Shown one piece after another: positions 45,547 to 55,103 of a DNA stretch of 64,000 bases. The stretch's first letter is position 1. Every line of letters begins with the position of its first letter. The position numbers and the translations under genes are program-made. This DNA is from Carboxylicivirga taeanensis (lineage in GTDB: Bacteria; Bacteroidota; Bacteroidia; Bacteroidales; Marinilabiliaceae): NCBI RefSeq assembly GCF_051851475.1, contig NZ_JBPUSJ010000010.1, positions 118,566 through 182,565 of the forward strand. The letters run 5' to 3'. Under the pieces are notes generated by a model that worked only from the letters and a program-made list of their open reading frames with translations, was not told where the DNA came from and ran no database searches.

Positions 45547-46710
45547 TTAATTATCTTTATCAGCCTCTTTAAACTTAAAGAGCTGGTACATCTTCTCAAA
45601 GATTTCGGTATTATTATAAACCCCTACAAACTCTTGGGCTCCGGCACCAAATGCAAATACCGGCACCATAACAGAGGTATGATCACCTGTTGTAAAACCT
45701 GTTTTAACATGTCCTTTACTGGTGTCGCCACCCAGCACTGCCATGCCTCCGGTTTCATGGTCGGCTGTAACCACCACCAGTGTTCTGCGGTCTTCCATAG
45801 CGAACTTCAAGGCCTCGGCCAGCGCCTTATCCAAATCAAGCACTTCGCCAGTCACATAAGACGCATCGTTCTGGTGGCCTCCCCAATCAATCTGGCTACC
45901 TTCCACCATCAGAAAAAACCCTTTTCGGCTACCATTGCTCAATATTTCAATGGCTTTTGATGTTGACTTGGTTAACATTTCACCCCGATCACGATAACCC
46001 GGATTGTGCCCTACGGCTGTTAGCACGGCCAGCTTACCCTCTGTATAGTTTTCTACTTCATCCACTTCGTAACCAACATTATACCCTTTTTGATTTAACT
46101 CCAAAACGAGATTTCTGCCATCAGCACGCTTAGTAAAGAAATCGGCACCACCACCAATGAACACGTCAATGTCGGTTTTCAGAAAATCAGCCGCTATCTC
46201 TTCATACATACTCCGTTTAGGCTGATGCGCAATAAATGAGGCTGGTGTGGCATGCGTGATGGCAGAGGTCGATACCAAACCGGTCGATTTTCCATTTCTT
46301 TCCGCATATTCCAGTATAGTGGTGAGTTTTTCACCATTTTCATCCACTCCAATGGCACCGTTATAAGTCCTGGTACCTGTTGATAAAGCAGTTCCGCCAG
46401 CAGCCGAATCAGTGACGTAATTATCTGCACTTTGGGTTTTACTAAAACCAACAAAAGGCATTTGTTCGATATTTAGTCCATTATTAGCAGTGATACCGGC
46501 AAATACCTGAGCAACTCCCATTCCATCACCAATAAACAGAATAATATTTCTGGGACGCTTTTTAAAGCGAATATCATCATAATCGATGGTTAAAACCTCA
46601 TGCTTCCCTTCTGTGGTATACTCATGTTTTGTATGAAGATCTTTGTAATCTTCCTGAGCACTGGCCGTAATGCATGCGAATACAAACAGGCCTAGTATTA
46701 CTTTTCTCAT
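45547..46710 (-). CDS. Alkaline phosphatase (PhoA family), secreted
   Basis: A 387-residue periplasmic phosphomonoesterase. Signal peptide about 1-18 (ITASAQ). Metal and active-site motifs: ILFIGDGMGVAQ (Asp), the nucleophile in TDSAAGGTALSTG (Ser near 103), VEGSQIDWGGHQND, and VTADHETGG near the C-terminus. It hydrolyses phosphate esters for phosphate supply. It lacks the extra domain of long PhoA forms. Upstream of the SusCD regulators on the same strand but separated by a terminator, so a separate transcript. It may be grouped with that locus by function or by chance. Confidence 0.93.
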   Translation of the reverse strand: MRKVILGLFVFACITASAQEDYKDLHTKHEYTTEGKHEVLTIDYDDIRFKKRPRNIILFIGDGMGVAQVFAGITANNGLNIEQMPFVGFSKTQSADNYVTDSAAGGTALSTGTRTYNGAIGVDENGEKLTTILEYAERNGKSTGLVSTSAITHATPASFIAHQPKRSMYEEIAADFLKTDIDVFIGGGADFFTKRADGRNLVLELNQKGYNVGYEVDEVENYTEGKLAVLTAVGHNPGYRDRGEMLTKSTSKAIEILSNGSRKGFFLMVEGSQIDWGGHQNDASYVTGEVLDLDKALAEALKFAMEDRRTLVVVTADHETGGMAVLGGDTSKGHVKTGFTTGDHTSVMVPVFAFGAGAQEFVGVYNNTEIFEKMYQLFKFKEADKDN

Positions 46711-46891
46711 GATTTATTATTATAAACGAAATACGATTTTTATAGCTGTCCGAAGACTTTTATTATGATTTTTTCAAAGATATTAAGCAAGTGAGCGAAA
46801 AAAGCATTTTTCAGTAAGAAAAACAACAAGTTTATTAGTTTGTTTACTTTCTTTATTGCATTTTCATTGCTTTCATGTAATCATCTTTCAA

Positions 46892-47383
46892 ATGGATAAA
46901 ACTAAGATACTATTTGTATGCCTGGGGAATATTTGCCGAAGCCCCAGTGCTGAAGCAGTTATGAATAGCCTAATCAAACAAAGGGGAATAGCTGAACGAT
47001 TTGAAATTGATTCAGCCGGCATCACCGGCTACCATGCTGGTGAACCGGCAGACCAAAGGATGCATCGGCATGCACTCAATAGAAATATTCATCTGACAAG
47101 TATCAGCAGACAAATTAAGAGCCCTGCCGATTTTGAATACTTCGACTACATTATTGGTATGGATGAGCAAAACATGGACGACCTTTACCGCTTATCGCCC
47201 AATGAAGCTGCTACAACGAAAATCAGCAAAATGACCGATTATTGTAGCCGCCACCCACACGAGTCGGTGCCCGATCCGTACTATGGTGGAGCAGCTGGCT
47301 TTGAACTAGTTCTTGATTTGTTAGAAGATGCCTGCGAAGGCTTATTAACTCACATTGAGAAAGATGAAGCACCCAACAATTAA
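46892..47383 (+). CDS. Low-molecular-weight protein-tyrosine-phosphatase-type phosphatase
   Basis: A 163-residue enzyme from ATG 46892 (MDKTKILFVCLGNICRSPS). The P-loop C10-x5-R16-S and the late DPYYGG motif with the catalytic Asp are intact. Such enzymes act on phosphotyrosine or small sugar phosphates. Its end overlaps the start of a fructosamine-kinase-like gene by 20 bp, a pairing known from other bacteria, where the two enzymes are proposed to repair glycated (ribulosamine) protein amines. So its substrate here may be a ribulosamine or similar phosphate rather than phosphotyrosine. Confidence 0.93.
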   Translation: MDKTKILFVCLGNICRSPSAEAVMNSLIKQRGIAERFEIDSAGITGYHAGEPADQRMHRHALNRNIHLTSISRQIKSPADFEYFDYIIGMDEQNMDDLYRLSPNEAATTKISKMTDYCSRHPHESVPDPYYGGAAGFELVLDLLEDACEGLLTHIEKDEAPNN

Positions 47384-48212
47384 ACAAATAGAAGATATTT
47401 TGCAATGCTCCATCACTAATGAACAAATCATTGGTGGTGGTTGCATTGCTCAAACTTCACTTTTAAAAACTGATGATGGCCGCAACTACTTTCTCAAACA
47501 AGGTTATGATGGCTGTATGTTTCGAAAGGAAGCCAATGGGCTAATTGAACTCAAAAAAGCGGCAGCTATCAGAGTCCCCGAAGTGATATTAGTTACTGAT
47601 AACTTTCTGTTGCTCGAAGCCATTATATCAGGCAACAAAAAGTCAGACTTCTTTGAAACATTTGGCGCCTTGCTTGCCAATTTACATAAACATACCCATA
47701 CGGCTTTTGGCTTTTGTGAGGATAACTTTATTGGCTCAACCCCTCAAATTAACACAGAATGCAACTCGTGGGTCGAATTTTATTTTACTCACCGACTGCT
47801 CTATCAATACCGATTGGCAGAAAAAAATGGGTATACCGACGATGCATTTAAAAAAGCTTTTCAGTACATTGAAAACTCTTTACCCCGCATACTTGGTGAA
47901 ACTACAGAGGCTCCCTCTCTGCTTCATGGCGACTTATGGGCAGGTAACTACATGGTGAGTTCAAATGGACATCCCGTATTAATAGATCCGGCGGTATACT
48001 ATGGACATCGTGAAGCCGATTTAGCCATGACCAAACTATTTGGAGGTTTTACATCTGAATTTTACACCAGCTATCACCACCACTATCCGCTTCAAGATGG
48101 CTATGAAAATCGGCAGAATATCTATATGCTTTATCATGTACTAAATCACCTAAACCTATTTGGTTCTGCCTATAAAGCACACGCCATGCAACTCATGAAT
48201 AGCTATAGATAG
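47364..48212 (+). CDS. Fructosamine/ribulosamine-3-kinase family protein
   Basis: A 282-residue kinase-like protein from ATG 47364 (the TTG at 47355 is rejected). The fructosamine-kinase fold is visible: nucleotide-binding N-lobe with GGGCIAQTSLLKT and YFLKQ, then LLHGDLWAGNYMV (catalytic-loop HGDLWxGN) and VLIDPAVYYGHREADLAM (metal-binding). It phosphorylates the 3-OH of ketoamines, making them unstable so that the amine is freed. Overlaps the phosphatase gene by 20 bp, so the products are probably translated together. Confidence 0.93.
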   Translation: MKHPTIKQIEDILQCSITNEQIIGGGCIAQTSLLKTDDGRNYFLKQGYDGCMFRKEANGLIELKKAAAIRVPEVILVTDNFLLLEAIISGNKKSDFFETFGALLANLHKHTHTAFGFCEDNFIGSTPQINTECNSWVEFYFTHRLLYQYRLAEKNGYTDDAFKKAFQYIENSLPRILGETTEAPSLLHGDLWAGNYMVSSNGHPVLIDPAVYYGHREADLAMTKLFGGFTSEFYTSYHHHYPLQDGYENRQNIYMLYHVLNHLNLFGSAYKAHAMQLMNSYR

Positions 48213-48257
48213 AAACCTTAAAACCTCTAACTCACATCATAAAACAATCACTACCTA

Positions 48258-48713
48258 TCAATTACAATTTTCGGAAAAGATATGAATGCGCTCTTTACAA
48301 AAGCGGCTTCGAAGAATAATACGTAACTGGTCAGAGTAATAATCCTGCCAGGAAGCAAGCATCTCAGGCCCCATCTTAACAACTTCATTGTTGAACTGAG
48401 GAATTGGTGTCTTGGTTCGCAGTGCTTTTACCAGCCGAATACTATCTACCCGCTCCTGCTCTGTTGCGAAATCCATCATTACGTTATAAAGCTCACGTGA
48501 TGTCAGTGGCTCTATTTTAAAGAAGTTATCGGGATGACTCTCTACTTCATGATACAGCAATTCGTAATTATCATCACCAAAATCCATAAAATCCATCACC
48601 TCGCCCATTTCAGGGAACGCAACAATTTTATTGGTATCGCGCTGAATATAAACAACAAAGTTATCATTCAAAAGTCGAATAATGCGCTCAATCAGTTCAG
48701 ATTTATTTTTCAT
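48258..48713 (-). CDS. UPF0158-like hypothetical protein
   Basis: About 151 residues from ATG 48713 (an upstream extension to 48767 is rejected). Acidic N-terminal half (FPEMGEVMDFMDFGDDN), then ERVDSIRLVKALRTKTPIPQFNNEV and WQDYY in the C-terminal half, resembling UPF0158 proteins. No signal peptide. Function unknown. It is divergent from the gene at 48978. Confidence 0.7.
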   Translation of the reverse strand: MKNKSELIERIIRLLNDNFVVYIQRDTNKIVAFPEMGEVMDFMDFGDDNYELLYHEVESHPDNFFKIEPLTSRELYNVMMDFATEQERVDSIRLVKALRTKTPIPQFNNEVVKMGPEMLASWQDYYSDQLRIILRSRFCKERIHIFSENCN

Positions 48714-48977
48714 CACTGCAATATTTAAGGATTTACTGCTGCAACTAAAATACGCATATTCTCCCATTTTTCTAAGAACAATTTGTTTAAGAATATTTAA
48801 AAAAATTATAACCCACTGTCAAATGACAATGTTCACATCTACAACCTGAATCATTTATTTTTTCCAATAAGAAAGAAAAGAGTCCCTTTCTATCCATTCA
48901 ACTGACTAATTAATTCTGTTGAATGGAGTTAATACTTCAGGAAAAAATAACACTAATCCAAATATCATTGTATTTTT

Positions 48978-50117
48978 ATGAAAAAAAACATGACTAAACA
49001 AGCCCGCCCAAAAATTATATTAACAGTGATTATTACTATAGCTGTTTCAATTGTAGCAATTTACTATTTTGAACAATTCAACCCCGCCACAGAAATACAC
49101 CTCACTGGTGAGCAGGGTATTAGCGATGGCCCTTACATTTTCTTAAACGGGGAAACAGCCAGTGTAAAATGGGTGAATAACGATTCGCTGCATACCACCG
49201 AAATGAAGCTTGCGGATAGAGTACTGTTACATCAGCCTGTTAACTACAAATTTAAACTAAGTGGTCTCAACCAGCTGCTCCTTCGAAAGCCGGCTTCGTA
49301 CAATAACATTGAACGCATCGCCGCCCTAAGTGACGTGCACGGACAATACGATTTGTTTATTAAGCTATTATCGGCCAACCAAATTATCGATCATAAAGGC
49401 GATTGGAGTTTTAAGAATGGCCATCTGGTAGTGATTGGTGATGCCTTCGACCGGGGCGATAAAGTGACCGAAACCCTTTGGCACATTATCAAACTCAGCC
49501 AGCAAGCCAGTAAGGCAGGCGGACAGGTTCACTACCTGTTGGGTAATCATGACATTATGGTATTAAATGCCGATTTGCGCTACATTAATGAGAAATACCA
49601 GCAAGTGGAGCAGCTAAGCGGACATAGTTATGACGAACTCTTTGGCCAAGAAACATTTCTGGGGCAATGGCTCCGCACCTGTCCGGTGGTCCTTCGCATT
49701 AACGATGTGGTATTTAATCATGCCGGTCTGTCAATGGATTTAGTGCACCAGAATCAACAGATTGACCAAATCAACACTACTTTTTCAGAGCAGATAATTG
49801 ACAATCACCGCGACAGCATACGTGCCAATGCGCACCTGTCATTACTGGCGCGTTCGAAAGGGCCTATTTGGTACCGTGGCTATTTTAGAGACACTACGCT
49901 AACCAACTCGCATATCGACTCTATTCTGCAGCATTTTAAGGCGAAACACATTGTGGTAGGCCATACGTCGATGGAGCAGATAGAAGTGCGATTTGACCAG
50001 CGCATTTTAGCCGCTGATACCTCCATTAAACTTGGAGAAAATGGCGAACTGCTTATCATTGAAGATAACCAGTTTTACCGGGCCGGATTAAACGGTGAGA
50101 AACAACGATTGTGGTAA
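48978..50117 (+). CDS. Membrane-anchored PPP-type phosphatase (metallophosphoesterase)
   Basis: A 379-residue protein with one N-terminal membrane segment (about 13-32), a short linker with a beta domain (about 40-110) and a catalytic domain with SDVHGQYD (near 118), GDAFDRGDK (near 155), LLGNHDIM (near 190) and a late VVGHTSMEQ. The GDxxDRG plus GNHD set fits the PPP-phosphatase/Shewanella-like (SLP) type rather than cyclic-nucleotide esterases. The anchor and outward topology are inferred. It could dephosphorylate periplasmic proteins or nucleotides. Followed by a terminator. Confidence 0.85.
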   Translation: MKKNMTKQARPKIILTVIITIAVSIVAIYYFEQFNPATEIHLTGEQGISDGPYIFLNGETASVKWVNNDSLHTTEMKLADRVLLHQPVNYKFKLSGLNQLLLRKPASYNNIERIAALSDVHGQYDLFIKLLSANQIIDHKGDWSFKNGHLVVIGDAFDRGDKVTETLWHIIKLSQQASKAGGQVHYLLGNHDIMVLNADLRYINEKYQQVEQLSGHSYDELFGQETFLGQWLRTCPVVLRINDVVFNHAGLSMDLVHQNQQIDQINTTFSEQIIDNHRDSIRANAHLSLLARSKGPIWYRGYFRDTTLTNSHIDSILQHFKAKHIVVGHTSMEQIEVRFDQRILAADTSIKLGENGELLIIEDNQFYRAGLNGEKQRLW

Positions 50118-50123
50118 ATACAG

Positions 50124-50145
50124 AAAAGGCCTGTTTAGGCCTTTT
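50124..50145. terminator. Terminator after PPP-type phosphatase gene
   Basis: Perfect 9-bp stem AAAAGGCCT / AGGCCTTTT (50124-50132, 50137-50145) with loop GTTT. Symmetric A/T flanks may also stop the convergent kinase transcript ending at 50180. Confidence 0.8.
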
Positions 50146-50179
50146 AACTTCTACCTTAACTATAAAAGCAGCAACTTTT

Positions 50180-52222
50180 TTAGCCAATCATTGATGCCCG
50201 GGTCTTTTCTATTGAATAGGCCATGGTCGTGGTCATCGGAAGAGTAAAGCAAACACGCGTACCAACCTCCTTTTCCGAATCAACCCAAATACGCCCTCCA
50301 TGGCGTTCAACAAACTCCTTACAGAGTATTAAACCCAGGCCCGTCCCGTTGGCAGACTCATCAGAACTGATATAATAGGCCTCCTTTTTAGCAAAAAGCT
50401 GGCTTATCATATCAGCTGTCATTCCTTGGCCGTGATCAACCACACTAAACAGCACCTCACCATCCCTTGCTTCTGCATTAACCTCCACAAGCCCGTTCTT
50501 ATGTGAATGCTTAATAGCATTGGATACCAAGTTCCGCACAATGGTTCTAAACATATTTACATCCACTGGTATCGATAATGTTGGATGGATGTTAATTTCG
50601 AAGCCTATGTTCTTAGTATTGATAGATTGATTCAATAAATCGATGGACTTTCTGATAACAGGATAAACAGGCGTAAGCATGGCTTTAAATTCAATTTCTC
50701 CGCGTTGCGAATTGGCCCAGGTCAACAGGTTTTCCAGCAAATAATAGGCACCGCTTGATGATTCACGAGCTGTTTTGAGCAGGTTGGTAATATCTTGAGG
50801 TTCCAACTCGGGCAACTCCATATACAACTCAACCAATTCTTTTAAGCCACCAACAGGCCCCCGCAAATCATGGCCAATAACTGATAAGATTCGATCTTTT
50901 GATTTATTAAGGGTTTCCAGTCGCTTGTTCGCCATTATTACCTCATCCTGCTTTTCCTGCAGGCGCTTATCAGCCTCGTTAAGCTTTACCCATTGACGTT
51001 TCATGTAAAACCCATTCACTAACAGAACAACAAGAAAGGCAACAACAATACCAATGATTGTTTTTAGATTGGCTACTTGTGTATTCTGCAATGCCTCTTT
51101 TTGCTGCAATAGTTCAATGGTCTGGTTGCGTTTGTCAATTTCATATCCCTCCTCTATCGACAACAGTTCGTTAGCAAATACCGCATTATTTATGGAGTCT
51201 TTAATTGATGTGTACTGCTTAAAATCATCTACTGCATTGGTTTTGTTATCGGTTAAAATATGGTAGATGGTTGAATTATATTTAAAAGTCAGAAGCTGAT
51301 CTATAGGTATAGTCAGGCGAGGCTTCAAGGCATTCATCTTTGAATAGTACGAAGTGGCATTTTTAAGTTGCTGCGTTTTCAAACTAATTCTGAACAAGTT
51401 CTGATAGCTGCCAAACATTCCCAATGAGTCACCTTCCTGCTCTTTTATTGCCAGAGATTTCAACAGGTATTCATTTGCTTTTTCCCAATTCTCCTGATGG
51501 ATATACAGTACGCCGAGGTTATTGTACAGGGGTTTGTAGCGTTTTGAATTGTGGCTCTGTTCAAGACTCTTTTCCAATAAATTATAATAAATAACGGCTT
51601 CGTTCACCGCGCCTTGCTCAGAGTAACAATTGGCTACATTGAGATAGGCCGATTCCTTTAAATTAACATCCCCTATTGTATCAGCCAGGCTTAATACTTC
51701 GCGGTTGTATTTATTGGCCAGCTGAAAATTATCCAGTTTTGAATAGTAATTGGCCAACCGCGAAAACGAATAGAATACTCCTTCAGGATAGTCGGTCAAT
51801 CTAAATAAACGAGCTGCTTCGTTTAGTGCGGAGTGCACCACCTCTGTTTGATGGCTCTGCATGGCCCGAAGCCCTTTATAAAACATTGCTTCTGCTGCAC
51901 CACGCTGACAGTTGAGGGCCAGTAAATGCTGTTCTGCCAAGAGTAGAAGTGAGTCAACAGCTTCATGACGCTTAAGGTACTTTTTAACAAACTGAATATG
52001 GTACGCCGCTTTCTTTAGATCATCTGTTTGATTGACCGCGGAATCTAAAAAAGCCAGCTGAGTGTCGAAGGGATGACCACCAATCTGAGCCATAAAAGCC
52101 AGTCCATCATCCTTGGCCTTTAAATATCTGGCAGATAAAGAATCCTGCTCTGAAGCACATAGGTAACTACTTAAATAACTGAAGACAATCAGTAAAAAAG
52201 ACTTTTTCCAGGCCGCTAACAT
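50180..52222 (-). CDS. TPR-containing sensor histidine kinase (second of tandem pair)
   Basis: A 680-residue kinase: signal-like N-terminus, TPR repeats (about 60-335), one membrane segment (about 385-405), coiled coil, then HisKA with VIGHDLRGPVGG (phospho-His near 448) and HATPase with NLVSNAIKHSHKNG, VDHGQGMT, NGTGLGLILCKEFVERHGG. The TPR domain probably sits in the periplasm and senses a peptide or protein. It is closely related to the kinase upstream (72-bp gap), especially in the kinase core. No response regulator gene is adjacent. Confidence 0.92.
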   Translation of the reverse strand: MLAAWKKSFLLIVFSYLSSYLCASEQDSLSARYLKAKDDGLAFMAQIGGHPFDTQLAFLDSAVNQTDDLKKAAYHIQFVKKYLKRHEAVDSLLLLAEQHLLALNCQRGAAEAMFYKGLRAMQSHQTEVVHSALNEAARLFRLTDYPEGVFYSFSRLANYYSKLDNFQLANKYNREVLSLADTIGDVNLKESAYLNVANCYSEQGAVNEAVIYYNLLEKSLEQSHNSKRYKPLYNNLGVLYIHQENWEKANEYLLKSLAIKEQEGDSLGMFGSYQNLFRISLKTQQLKNATSYYSKMNALKPRLTIPIDQLLTFKYNSTIYHILTDNKTNAVDDFKQYTSIKDSINNAVFANELLSIEEGYEIDKRNQTIELLQQKEALQNTQVANLKTIIGIVVAFLVVLLVNGFYMKRQWVKLNEADKRLQEKQDEVIMANKRLETLNKSKDRILSVIGHDLRGPVGGLKELVELYMELPELEPQDITNLLKTARESSSGAYYLLENLLTWANSQRGEIEFKAMLTPVYPVIRKSIDLLNQSINTKNIGFEINIHPTLSIPVDVNMFRTIVRNLVSNAIKHSHKNGLVEVNAEARDGEVLFSVVDHGQGMTADMISQLFAKKEAYYISSDESANGTGLGLILCKEFVERHGGRIWVDSEKEVGTRVCFTLPMTTTMAYSIEKTRASMIG

Positions 52223-52294
52223 AGGGATATAGATTAAAATACCAACTCACTAAGGGCCCTCAAATTACAAATATTTTTTATGTAATTCCATGGC

Positions 52295-54394
52295 TTATTG
52301 CACTTCAGTTTGCTGCAATTCAACCATCTGGGTTGTTGTCACACCTTTTTGCGGGATGCTGAACCAAACCTGGGTACCAACACCCTCTTCGGAGTTAATC
52401 CAGATGGTACCGCCATGCCGCTCTACAAACTCCTTGCAGAGGATAAGCCCCAATCCGGTGCCTTTGGCCGTTAGTTCTGAACCAATAAAATAGGTTTCTT
52501 TCTTTTTAAAAATGTTCCGGGCCTCACCTTCCGACATTCCTTTACCCTGGTCGCAAATACCTAATTTGACCCACTTGTCTTCTTCTACACCAATAATTTT
52601 TACCAGCCCATTTTCGGGTGAGTATTTTAATGCATTAGACACGAGGTTACGAATAACTGTGCGCAACATATTAACATCGACAGGCGCCACCAGAGCCTGA
52701 GGTATATCAAACTCGAACCGCACATTGCGCACGTTAATGGAACGGTCCAATAACTGCACACTCTGCTTAATAAGCGGCACTATGGGCGTGAGCATTGGAT
52801 TAAATTCAATATCGCCACGTTGCGAGTTAGCCCAGCTCAAGAGGTTTTCGAGCAGGTGGTAGGTACTGGTAGAGGCTTCGCAGGCCGTGGTGAGCAGGTT
52901 TTTAATATCGTTAGGTTCATACTCGGGCAGCTCCAGGTAAAGCTCAATCAATTCTTTTAAACCACCAACGGGTCCGCGCAGGTCGTGCCCAATAACCGAG
53001 AGAATACGGTCTTTAGCCAGGTTGGATACCCGCAGCTGCTCGTTCATGCCGGTAATATCCTCTTTCTGCCGCAGCAGACGCTTGCGCGATTGAACCAGCT
53101 CTTTGCGCTGACGGTTTATGAGGTAGGCAACCACTAAAAACAGTAACAAAAAACTGCAAGCGGCTATAATTAATATGTTTTTATTCTTAAGGCGGGCCTG
53201 ATTGAGGGCATCTTCTTTTTGCAATTGAGCAATTTGCGTGTCTTTTTCGAGGGTTTTGTATTTCTTATCTAACTCAATTAACTGAGTCTTTATATTATTG
53301 TTATCGAGCTCCGATCTTAAATTAATATAATTATGCAGTAGAGCTATCGCAGAATCCTTCCGACCTAACTGCATATATAGTTCAATCAAATTAAAAGAAC
53401 TAGATAGTGAAATATTTTTTATCCCGTTTTCTATAGCATAATCGTATGCCTTATCTAAATATCCTAAAGCCGTTTTGTAGTCCTTCAACTCAATATAGAG
53501 TTGACCAATATTATTATATGCATTTGCGATTCCTATGCTATCATTAAGCCTTAAACGCAATTCCAATGAGGCAGCATAACTCTCCTTTGCAATACTAAAA
53601 TTTCTCTTAACTTTATGTAATGTTCCAATATTCATTAATAGCCTAGCAGAATCTCTAGTATTAATAGGCATGTTATTTATAACCTTTTCATAAAGAACTA
53701 AAGCTTTGTCATTTTCTCCTTGCGACTGAAAATATGATGCTAGTGTACTGGTTGTTGTTTTAATTAAACGTTTATTCTGAGAGGACTTTGCATATTCTAC
53801 GGCTTTCTCTAAATAATCTTTTGCGAGAATATAATTTTTTACATCAAGATTTAAAACACCAGCCTTATAATGCAGCCTTGACAATTCAATATCATCTTCC
53901 AAACCATTATAAAATTCGATTGATCTAATGAAGCAATTTAATGCTTGTTTATACTGTTTTGTGTATCTGTATAGATTCCCCTTAATTTCATAATAGTAGG
54001 CAAAAACACAATCATCCAGTTGAATTCCACTTACCTCAATTGGTAAGAGCGATAATGATTTCTCATATTCTTTTTGCTCATATAAATAAATACAGTAACT
54101 GAATTGAAGTATAAAGGCTTCCTCAAGATTGACATTTGGGGAATCAATACCAACAATCAATAATTGTTTCTCACTCAGTTTTGAAACTTCCTCCTTAACT
54201 GCATTAATTTTCTCCTTGAATTCACTGGAATTATTACATACCAAACATTTTTGTGCTAAACCACTTAACTCATCCTTTTTGACATCACTACTAAAGGCAA
54301 AAATATGAGTACTACTAAAAAACAAAAAAAAGCAAATGAAATAATAATTTAACCTTATTCCAGTTTGCTTTTCTTTATTTCTAAATTGAACCAT
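52295..54394 (-). CDS. TPR-containing sensor histidine kinase (first of tandem pair)
   Basis: A 699-residue kinase with N-terminal signal-type segment, TPR repeats (about 60-355), a membrane segment near 402-420, coiled coil, HisKA (VIGHDLRGPVGG, His near 467), and HATPase (NLVSNALKYSPENG; CDQGKGMS; KGTGLGLILCKEF). It overlaps the end of a 121-residue unknown gene by one base (TAATG), so the two are translationally coupled. It lacks a receiver domain and no regulator gene is nearby. The pair of kinases looks like a recent tandem duplication. Confidence 0.92.
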   Translation of the reverse strand: MVQFRNKEKQTGIRLNYYFICFFLFFSSTHIFAFSSDVKKDELSGLAQKCLVCNNSSEFKEKINAVKEEVSKLSEKQLLIVGIDSPNVNLEEAFILQFSYCIYLYEQKEYEKSLSLLPIEVSGIQLDDCVFAYYYEIKGNLYRYTKQYKQALNCFIRSIEFYNGLEDDIELSRLHYKAGVLNLDVKNYILAKDYLEKAVEYAKSSQNKRLIKTTTSTLASYFQSQGENDKALVLYEKVINNMPINTRDSARLLMNIGTLHKVKRNFSIAKESYAASLELRLRLNDSIGIANAYNNIGQLYIELKDYKTALGYLDKAYDYAIENGIKNISLSSSFNLIELYMQLGRKDSAIALLHNYINLRSELDNNNIKTQLIELDKKYKTLEKDTQIAQLQKEDALNQARLKNKNILIIAACSFLLLFLVVAYLINRQRKELVQSRKRLLRQKEDITGMNEQLRVSNLAKDRILSVIGHDLRGPVGGLKELIELYLELPEYEPNDIKNLLTTACEASTSTYHLLENLLSWANSQRGDIEFNPMLTPIVPLIKQSVQLLDRSINVRNVRFEFDIPQALVAPVDVNMLRTVIRNLVSNALKYSPENGLVKIIGVEEDKWVKLGICDQGKGMSEGEARNIFKKKETYFIGSELTAKGTGLGLILCKEFVERHGGTIWINSEEGVGTQVWFSIPQKGVTTTQMVELQQTEVQ

Positions 54395-54759
54395 TAGATA
54401 TCTCCTTCGTACTCAATAATGGTTCCAGTATTTTCATCATCCCTCAACATTGCCACATCAGCTGCCTGTGCAACAACCACTGCACTTTTTACCTTCACAT
54501 TAGCACCGCGTTCCAGCAAGCCAATATCCTTACGGTTGATGGTGAAATCAACGTCAAAAGCTTTGAATGTGGTCGATGTACCAGTGTAGGTGATGGTTAA
54601 GGGTCGGAAGTAGACATTATCAGCTACTTCGCCTTCACCGCTTTTTGTAATGGTGCTGTCATCTGGCAGGTAAGAGACAGTTCGTACCACAAACTTTTCT
54701 ATTTTACCGTTAGCATCTTTAACGGTGTCCAGGTTCACATAGGGAACAAATTCCTTCAT
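54394..54759 (-). CDS. Small protein of unknown function coupled to TPR kinase
   Basis: A 121-residue soluble protein from ATG 54759 (a GTG at 54765 is the alternative). No signal peptide, no membrane segment and no Cys. It is beta-rich (YLPDDSTITKSGEGEVADNVYFRPLTITYTG) and ends in a cluster of acidic residues (RDDENTGTIIEYEGD). I do not recognise the family. The TAATG junction with the kinase gene shows coupled translation. It could be a ligand or modulator, or a cytosolic signalling partner; nothing in the sequence decides. Confidence 0.7.
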   Translation of the reverse strand: MKEFVPYVNLDTVKDANGKIEKFVVRTVSYLPDDSTITKSGEGEVADNVYFRPLTITYTGTSTTFKAFDVDFTINRKDIGLLERGANVKVKSAVVVAQAADVAMLRDDENTGTIIEYEGDI

Positions 54760-54765
54760 AATCAC

Positions 54766-55103
54766 ATTAGGTTAAAAATTTATAAAACGCAATGTATAAA
54801 AAATTATACTGAATTAATCAAAGATCCGGATGTTTTAGTGTTGTAATCCAATACCTTAGTAGCAAAAATACGGGTGTTCGTAAAAAACATCAGGATGAAG
54901 TAACTCAGACGGTGCTATAAATGCGTGTTATTACAATCAAAAACGGTTCTTTCACTGCAGGCCCTTTAGTAGACTTTTACACGCTCCATTACATTGCTCA
55001 CTCCAATTCTTTTATTCATTAACAAATTACTATTAACTTGCGCCAAATTTTGTAACGGAACACCATTCGTTCCATTGATAATAGTAATTCGACCACTGAT
55101 TAT
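54766..55103. other. Divergent intergenic region between kinase operon and zupT
   Basis: A 338-bp AT-rich gap. A -7 element (minus-strand TATTTTTG, 54863-54870) faces the kinase operon. On the zupT side GGAAC...GTTCC (near 55059-55075) is a short imperfect dyad. No gene seen. Confidence 0.45.
54863..54870 (-). promoter_or_regulatory. -7 element of the unknown protein-kinase operon
   Basis: Minus-strand TATTTTTG is a full match to TAnnTTTG. The leader to ATG 54759 is about 100 nt. A clear -33 TTG is missing. Confidence 0.4.

Noticed and set aside
36205..46710. Carbohydrate (PUL) annotation for the SusCD locus
   Set aside because: No glycosidase, lyase or sulfatase gene was found in it.
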